In this document: positions 5,972-9,768 of the stretch, piece by piece
How the letters are laid out: each line of letters opens with the position of its first letter
How positions within the stretch are numbered: the first letter of the stretch is position 1
Assembly: GCA_025996775.1 (NCBI GenBank)
Contig: BNTS01000121.1
Coordinates: 1 to 9,768, forward strand
Reading direction: 5' to 3'
Origin: Bacteroidia bacterium
GTDB taxonomy: Bacteria > Bacteroidota > Bacteroidia > Bacteroidales > Tannerellaceae
DNA: 9,768 bases
Translations under genes and position numbers: made by a program
The notes under the pieces: model-generated
What the model was told of the DNA's origin: nothing
Database searches by the model: none
What the model saw: the letters and a program-made list of their open reading frames with translations, nothing else

Positions 5972-6927
5972 GGTTTGAGAACCCGCGCAACCGGGCGATC
6001 GCCTTCGATGAAACCGATCACATTATTACAAACAGCATTTGCCATCTCATAACGGTCAGCCAGGGTCTGTGTACCTATATGTGGGGTCATGACAACGTTC
6101 TCCAACTCCAACAATTCAGGCAGGGGATAATCGCCAAACTCGAACACATCAAGAGCAGCGCCATGTATAACATTATTCTTCAATGCGTTGACAAGCGCTC
6201 TTTCGTCAACCAAAGGTCCGCGAGCTGCATTTATCAGGATGGCCGAAGGTTTCATCCTCTGCAATGCCTTTTCATCGATCACGTGGTAGGTTTCCTTTGT
6301 ATAGGGTGCATTGAGGGACAGGAAGTCTGACTGCTCTAAGAGTTCATCAAAACCGACATATATAACATTCAATTTTGTCTCCTCGTCCTGGTACAATTGT
6401 TTACGGTTATGATAAATGACATTCATGCCGCAAGCTCGTGCCCGTTTGCATAGAGCTTTACCAATCCTACCCATTCCGAAGATCCCGAGCGTACGGCCGG
6501 TTATCTGCGAGCCTAAATTTTCCATAACTCCTATATGCATGCCATTTTTATCCTTACGCAGTTTTCGATCTAATTCCGAAATCCTTCGAGCTGCGTCGAT
6601 CATCAACCCTAAAGCCAGGTTAGCAGTGGGTGCAATTACCGGATCAGGAGTATTTGCAACCGTTATTCCTTTTTCAAGGGCATAAACTACATCTATATTG
6701 TTGTAGCCAACAGCGTAATTAGCCACAAGTTTCAAATTCGTTGCTTTATCGATTAATTTCTTATCGACCGGAAAGTCGAACATAGAGCAAAGAATGTCAT
6801 ACGATGAAATTTGTTCATAAACTTCATCATAGGTAAAAGACCTTCCTTCAGGAACAGTCACATCATACCGCTTCTCAAGTTCCTGAAACTTATCCCGAAG
6901 CAAATCATACGTCAATAATATCTTCAT
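5968..6927 (-). CDS. D-2-hydroxyacid dehydrogenase, glyoxylate/hydroxypyruvate reductase-like
   Basis: This cytoplasmic oxidoreductase interconverts a 2-oxoacid with its D-2-hydroxyacid using NAD(P)H. At 319 residues it has normal family length. The Rossmann motif GMGRIG is at 151-156. The following strand ends in HNR (173-175), and a basic residue there usually indicates NADPH preference, as in glyoxylate and hydroxypyruvate reductases. The catalytic trio is present: R236 in NAARGPLVDE, E263 in LDVFEFG, and H283 in TPHIGTQT. The substrate loop VGYNNID (73-79) is also family-like. Other possibilities are a D-lactate or 2-ketogluconate reductase, since substrate cannot be read from motifs alone. 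It is the first gene of a two-gene operon with the AlkD-like protein and has a well-formed promoter. Confidence 0.9.
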   Translation of the reverse strand: MKILLTYDLLRDKFQELEKRYDVTVPEGRSFTYDEVYEQISSYDILCSMFDFPVDKKLIDKATNLKLVANYAVGYNNIDVVYALEKGITVANTPDPVIAPTANLALGLMIDAARRISELDRKLRKDKNGMHIGVMENLGSQITGRTLGIFGMGRIGKALCKRARACGMNVIYHNRKQLYQDEETKLNVIYVGFDELLEQSDFLSLNAPYTKETYHVIDEKALQRMKPSAILINAARGPLVDERALVNALKNNVIHGAALDVFEFGDYPLPELLELENVVMTPHIGTQTLADRYEMANAVCNNVIGFIEGDRPVARVLKP

Positions 6928-6949
6928 ACTTGTATATTCTTATTGGCAT

Positions 6950-6980
6950 CAAATTTAATCAAAGAACCAATTAATACAAA
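6950..6980 (-). promoter_or_regulatory. Bacteroides-type promoter of the dehydrogenase-alkD operon
   Basis: Read on the minus strand, TTTG (6980-6977) is followed after exactly 19 nt by TAAATTTG (6957-6950). Both boxes and the spacing match the Bacteroides sigma factor consensus (TTTG, 19 to 21 nt, TAnnTTTG). Transcription should start near 6945, giving a leader of roughly 18 nt before the ATG at 6927. Confidence 0.75.
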
Positions 6981-6989
6981 GAGTTTTCG

Positions 6990-6997
6990 TAAATTTG
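6990..6997 (+). promoter_or_regulatory. Candidate -7 box of the spmAB-ybeY-mnmG operon
   Basis: TAAATTTG is an exact match to TAnnTTTG and lies 25 nt before the ATG at 7023. No TTTG or TTG is found at the expected -33 position (about 6965-6970), so the promoter is less certain than the divergent one. Its upstream region overlaps the boxes of the minus-strand promoter. Confidence 0.5.
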
Positions 6998-7022
6998 CAT
7001 ATATTAAAAATATAAGTAGAAA

Positions 7023-8261
7023 ATGGTATTGAACTATATCTGGATTGCTTTTTTCATAGTGGCATTTATAGTGGCATTGGGAAGATTGCTCATTGGAGGT
7101 GATACAGGTGTTTTCACCGAGCTTGTCAACGCCTCATTTGATTCGGCAAAATTGGGGTTTGAAGTATCAATAGGACTAACAGGAATCCTTTCTTTGTGGC
7201 TTGGAATAATGAAAATTGGAGAGAAAAGTGGTGTAATTCAAGCATTTGCACGTTTTTCATCTCCGGTTTTCAGCAAACTTTTCCCTGGAATACCGAAAGA
7301 TCACCCTGCTACAGGCTCAATCTTTATGAATATATCAGCCAATCTGCTGGGACTTGATAATGCAGCCACTCCAATGGGGCTAAAAGCAATGCAACAACTA
7401 CAAGAGTTAAATACTGAAAAGAATACGGCAAGCAATCCAATGATCATGTTTCTTTGTATCAATGCTTCCGGTTTGACGCTTATCCCAATCACGATATTAA
7501 TGTATCGCACACAACTTGGTGCGGTAAATCCAACGGATGTATTTCTTCCTATTTTGCTGGCGACTTTCACCTCTACCTTGGTAGCTGTTTTATCTGTCTG
7601 CTTTATACAAAAGATAAATATCTTGCAAAAGAACCTGCTTTTATTTTTTGGAGGATTGGGGTTATTTATTGGTGCACTGGCTTACATCTTTACGACGATG
7701 GAACAGGAAAAAGTATCCCTCTACTCTACCCTATTCGCTAATATGCTTCTATTCTCCATCATCTGCGGATTCATCATTTGTGGAGTAAGAAAGCGAATAA
7801 ATGTGTATGACGCTTTTATAGAAGGCGCAAAGGATGGGTTTCATACAGCCATTACAATCATCCCTTATTTGGTGGCTATATTGGTTGGAATAGCTGTTTT
7901 CCGTGCATCAGGTGCTATGGATTTCTTAATTGAAGGGGTTCGACTTGGTTTAGCTTCTGTTGGTGTGGACACGGAATTTGTAGGCGGTCTTCCAACCATG
8001 TTAATGAAACCACTCAGCGGTAGCGGTTCCCGCGGAATGATGATAGACGCGATGAATTCGTATGGAGCCGATTCCTTCGTTGGTAGGTTAGCATGCGTTG
8101 CACAAGGCTCTACAGATACCACATTCTATGTAATTGCACTTTATTATGGCAGTATTGGAATCCGTAATAGTAAATATACATTACAATGTTCTCTATTGGC
8201 AGATTTGGCCAGCGCAATATCTGCTGTACTTTTTACATACATGTTTTTTAGTTACGCATAA
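7023..8261 (+). CDS. SpmA-SpmB fusion membrane protein with two nucleoside-recognition (Gate) domains
   Basis: This 412-residue integral membrane protein corresponds to Bacillus SpmA and SpmB joined in one chain. The N-terminal half has SpmA-type motifs: LLGLDNAATPMGLKAM (108-123) and NASGLTLIPITI (147-158). The C-terminal half has SpmB-type motifs: KPLSGSGSRGMMIDAM (329-344) and QGSTDTTFYVIALYYG (361-376). Several hydrophobic segments are evident, for example about 5-20, 48-64, 170-194, 204-224, 237-254, 277-294 and 391-409. In spore formers the pair contributes to spore core dehydration. In this non-sporulating phylum the role is unknown, and transport of a small molecule is an inference from the Gate-domain relationship to nucleoside transporters. 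The gene opens an operon with ybeY (10-nt gap) and mnmG. Confidence 0.88.
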   Translation: MVLNYIWIAFFIVAFIVALGRLLIGGDTGVFTELVNASFDSAKLGFEVSIGLTGILSLWLGIMKIGEKSGVIQAFARFSSPVFSKLFPGIPKDHPATGSIFMNISANLLGLDNAATPMGLKAMQQLQELNTEKNTASNPMIMFLCINASGLTLIPITILMYRTQLGAVNPTDVFLPILLATFTSTLVAVLSVCFIQKINILQKNLLLFFGGLGLFIGALAYIFTTMEQEKVSLYSTLFANMLLFSIICGFIICGVRKRINVYDAFIEGAKDGFHTAITIIPYLVAILVGIAVFRASGAMDFLIEGVRLGLASVGVDTEFVGGLPTMLMKPLSGSGSRGMMIDAMNSYGADSFVGRLACVAQGSTDTTFYVIALYYGSIGIRNSKYTLQCSLLADLASAISAVLFTYMFFSYA

Positions 8262-8271
8262 TTTACAAGAA

Positions 8272-8718
8272 ATGGCTATAGCATATTATACGGAAAACGT
8301 AAAACTCCCTCCAATTAAACGGAGAGTTATTAGCGCCTGGATTAAAACTGTTGCAGGGAGTTACGACAAGAAAACAGGTGAAATCACTTATATATTCTGT
8401 TCGGATGAAAAGATATTGGAAATAAATAATCAATATCTGCAGCATGATTATTATACAGATATTATTACGTTTGATTATACGGAAGGCTCCCTCCTATCCG
8501 GCGATCTATTTATAAGTTTAGATACGGTTAGAACAAACGCCGAAAAGTTTAAAACTTCGTATATGGAAGAACTTCATCGGACCATTATTCACGGTATTCT
8601 GCATCTATGCGGAATCAATGATAAAGGCGAGGGCGAACGAGAAATTATGGAAAATAACGAAAACATCGCTCTTTCGATTTTGCCGAAGGAAGCGTATAAT
8701 AACGACAAAAAAGGATGA
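8272..8718 (+). CDS. ybeY: Endoribonuclease YbeY, rRNA maturation factor
   Basis: YbeY is a metal-dependent RNase that helps mature the 16S rRNA 3' end and takes part in ribosome quality control. The protein has 148 residues, a typical length. The core segment QYLQHDYYTDIITFDY (54-69) matches the family's NxxYRxxDxxTDVLSFP region, and HGILHLCG (107-114) is the metal site with H107 and H111. Two replacements stand out: the usual Arg of the first motif is L56, and the third metal ligand, normally His in GYDH, is D117 in GIND. I recall similar changes in other Bacteroidota YbeY proteins, so this is probably lineage-typical and not a defect. The frame opens earlier, inside spmAB, but the ATG at 8272 is chosen because it follows that stop by 10 nt and begins family-like sequence. 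The stop overlaps mnmG as ATGA. Confidence 0.92.
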   Translation: MAIAYYTENVKLPPIKRRVISAWIKTVAGSYDKKTGEITYIFCSDEKILEINNQYLQHDYYTDIITFDYTEGSLLSGDLFISLDTVRTNAEKFKTSYMEELHRTIIHGILHLCGINDKGEGEREIMENNENIALSILPKEAYNNDKKG

Positions 8719-9768
8719 ATTTCAACTATGATATTATAGTCGTTGGCGCAGGACATGCAGGTTGTGAAGCAGCAACAGCAGCAGCCAACTTAGGATCAAA
8801 GACACTTCTTATCACGATGGACATGAATAAAATTGCACAAATGAGTTGCAATCCTGCTGTCGGAGGAATAGCCAAAGGACAAATAGTTCGAGAAATTGAC
8901 GCATTAGGAGGAAACATGGGAATTGTAACTGACCGAACTTCTATACAATTTCGTATGCTAAACCGGAGTAAAGGCCCTGCAATGTGGAGTCCCCGATCTC
9001 AAAGTGATCGAAGCCGCTTCATAGAAACTTGGCGAAACATAGTAGAAAATCAAGAAAACCTTTCTATTTGGCAAGATACTGTGAACGAATTAATCGTTGA
9101 GAATAATATTGTCTCAGGTGTAAAAACCAGGCTGGGTGTTTCGTTTCATTCAAAATGTGTTGTGCTGACTAATGGAACTTTTTTAAACGGGTTGCTCCAT
9201 ATAGGACGTACACAATTAAAAGGAGGACGAATTTCAGAACCTCCATCGGCAGGATTAACGGAACAATTAATCTCTCTCGGAATTAAAGCTGACAGAATGA
9301 AAACAGGTACACCTGCACGAATTGATGGGCGAAGCATACATTTCGACGAATTAACCGAACAACCCGGTGAAAACGATTTTCATAAGTTTTCGTATATTAA
9401 AAATTCTTCACGCAAATTGAAACAATTAAGTTGCTGGACTCTCTTTACAAACGAAGCCTGTCATGAGATTCTGCGAAAAGGATTGCCTTATTCTCCCTTG
9501 TATAATGGGCAGATTCAAAGTATAGGCCCTCGATATTGTCCAAGTATCGAGACAAAAATCGTCACTTTTGCAGATAAAACGAAGCATCAACTGTTTCTCG
9601 AACCTGAAGGAGAGAATACACAGGAATACTATTTAAACGGTTTTTCCTCCTCCCTCCCATTAGAAATTCAACTGGAAGCTTTACAAGCAATCCCTGCTTT
9701 TCGCGATATTCAGATATACCGCCCAGGTTATGCTATAGAATATGATTACTTCGATCCCACTCAATTAT
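8715..9768 (+). CDS. mnmG: MnmG (GidA), tRNA wobble-uridine modification enzyme, 3' truncated by window
   Basis: With MnmE, this FAD-dependent enzyme installs the carboxymethylaminomethyl group on uridine 34 of certain tRNAs. The first 351 codons are present, and the family is about 620 residues, so the C-terminal MnmE- and tRNA-binding part lies beyond the window. The FAD-binding motif VVGAGHAGCEAA covers 9-20. SCNPAVGGIAKG is at 44-55 and GPRYCPSIETK at 271-281. C45 and C275 correspond to the conserved Cys47 and Cys277 of the Escherichia coli protein. QLKGGRISEPPSAGLT and the KTGTPARIDG motif lie between them. The ATG overlaps the ybeY stop as ATGA, so the start is well supported. No frameshift is seen in the visible part. 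Confidence 0.96.
   Translation, partial: MNFNYDIIVVGAGHAGCEAATAAANLGSKTLLITMDMNKIAQMSCNPAVGGIAKGQIVREIDALGGNMGIVTDRTSIQFRMLNRSKGPAMWSPRSQSDRSRFIETWRNIVENQENLSIWQDTVNELIVENNIVSGVKTRLGVSFHSKCVVLTNGTFLNGLLHIGRTQLKGGRISEPPSAGLTEQLISLGIKADRMKTGTPARIDGRSIHFDELTEQPGENDFHKFSYIKNSSRKLKQLSCWTLFTNEACHEILRKGLPYSPLYNGQIQSIGPRYCPSIETKIVTFADKTKHQLFLEPEGENTQEYYLNGFSSSLPLEIQLEALQAIPAFRDIQIYRPGYAIEYDYFDPTQL

Overview
The window looks like a chromosomal segment from a member of the Bacteroidota, probably the order Bacteroidales. The evidence is AT-rich intergenic DNA, start codons with no clear Shine-Dalgarno sequence, promoter boxes matching the Bacteroides-type consensus (TTTG at -33, TAnnTTTG at -7), a DUF6261 protein, a fused SpmA-SpmB protein followed by ybeY and mnmG, and a YbeY with replacements that I recall as typical of this phylum. 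The species cannot be named from the sequence alone.

Region 1 (1-2374) is accessory DNA. A two-gene plus-strand operon encodes an AbiEi/DUF6088-type antitoxin (377-982) and an AbiEii nucleotidyltransferase toxin (975-1979), a type IV toxin-antitoxin or abortive-infection module. A perfect 10-bp inverted repeat lies between a -7-like box and the chosen start codon and is a good candidate for the antitoxin's own operator. The module is bracketed by short palindromic repeats (33-133 and 2217-2294) that share copies in both direct and inverted orientation. A second hairpin repeat family lies at 2037-2103. The region reads as a cassette sitting in repeat-rich intergenic DNA.

Region 2 (2334-5257) is a minus-strand operon read right to left: a DUF6261 protein, shikimate kinase (aroK) and an alanine dehydrogenase-like protein, with gaps of 7 and 2 nt. 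A strong hairpin follows the last gene. The alanine dehydrogenase homologue carries Gln and Asn where the characterised enzymes have the catalytic His and Asp. The gap 4895-5257 is AT-rich and holds the terminator of the next operon.

Region 3 (5213-6980) is a second minus-strand operon: a D-2-hydroxyacid dehydrogenase resembling glyoxylate/hydroxypyruvate reductase, then an AlkD-like DNA alkylation repair protein, sharing an ATGA overlap. It has the best promoter in the window and a clear intrinsic terminator.

Region 4 (6990-9768) is a divergent plus-strand housekeeping operon: a SpmA-SpmB fusion membrane protein, the rRNA-maturation RNase YbeY, and the tRNA-modifying enzyme MnmG, which runs off the window. 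YbeY and MnmG both act on the translation machinery.

I see no clearly new multi-gene system. The points most worth a second look are the repeat-bracketed AbiE module with its candidate operator, and the altered active site of the alanine dehydrogenase homologue.
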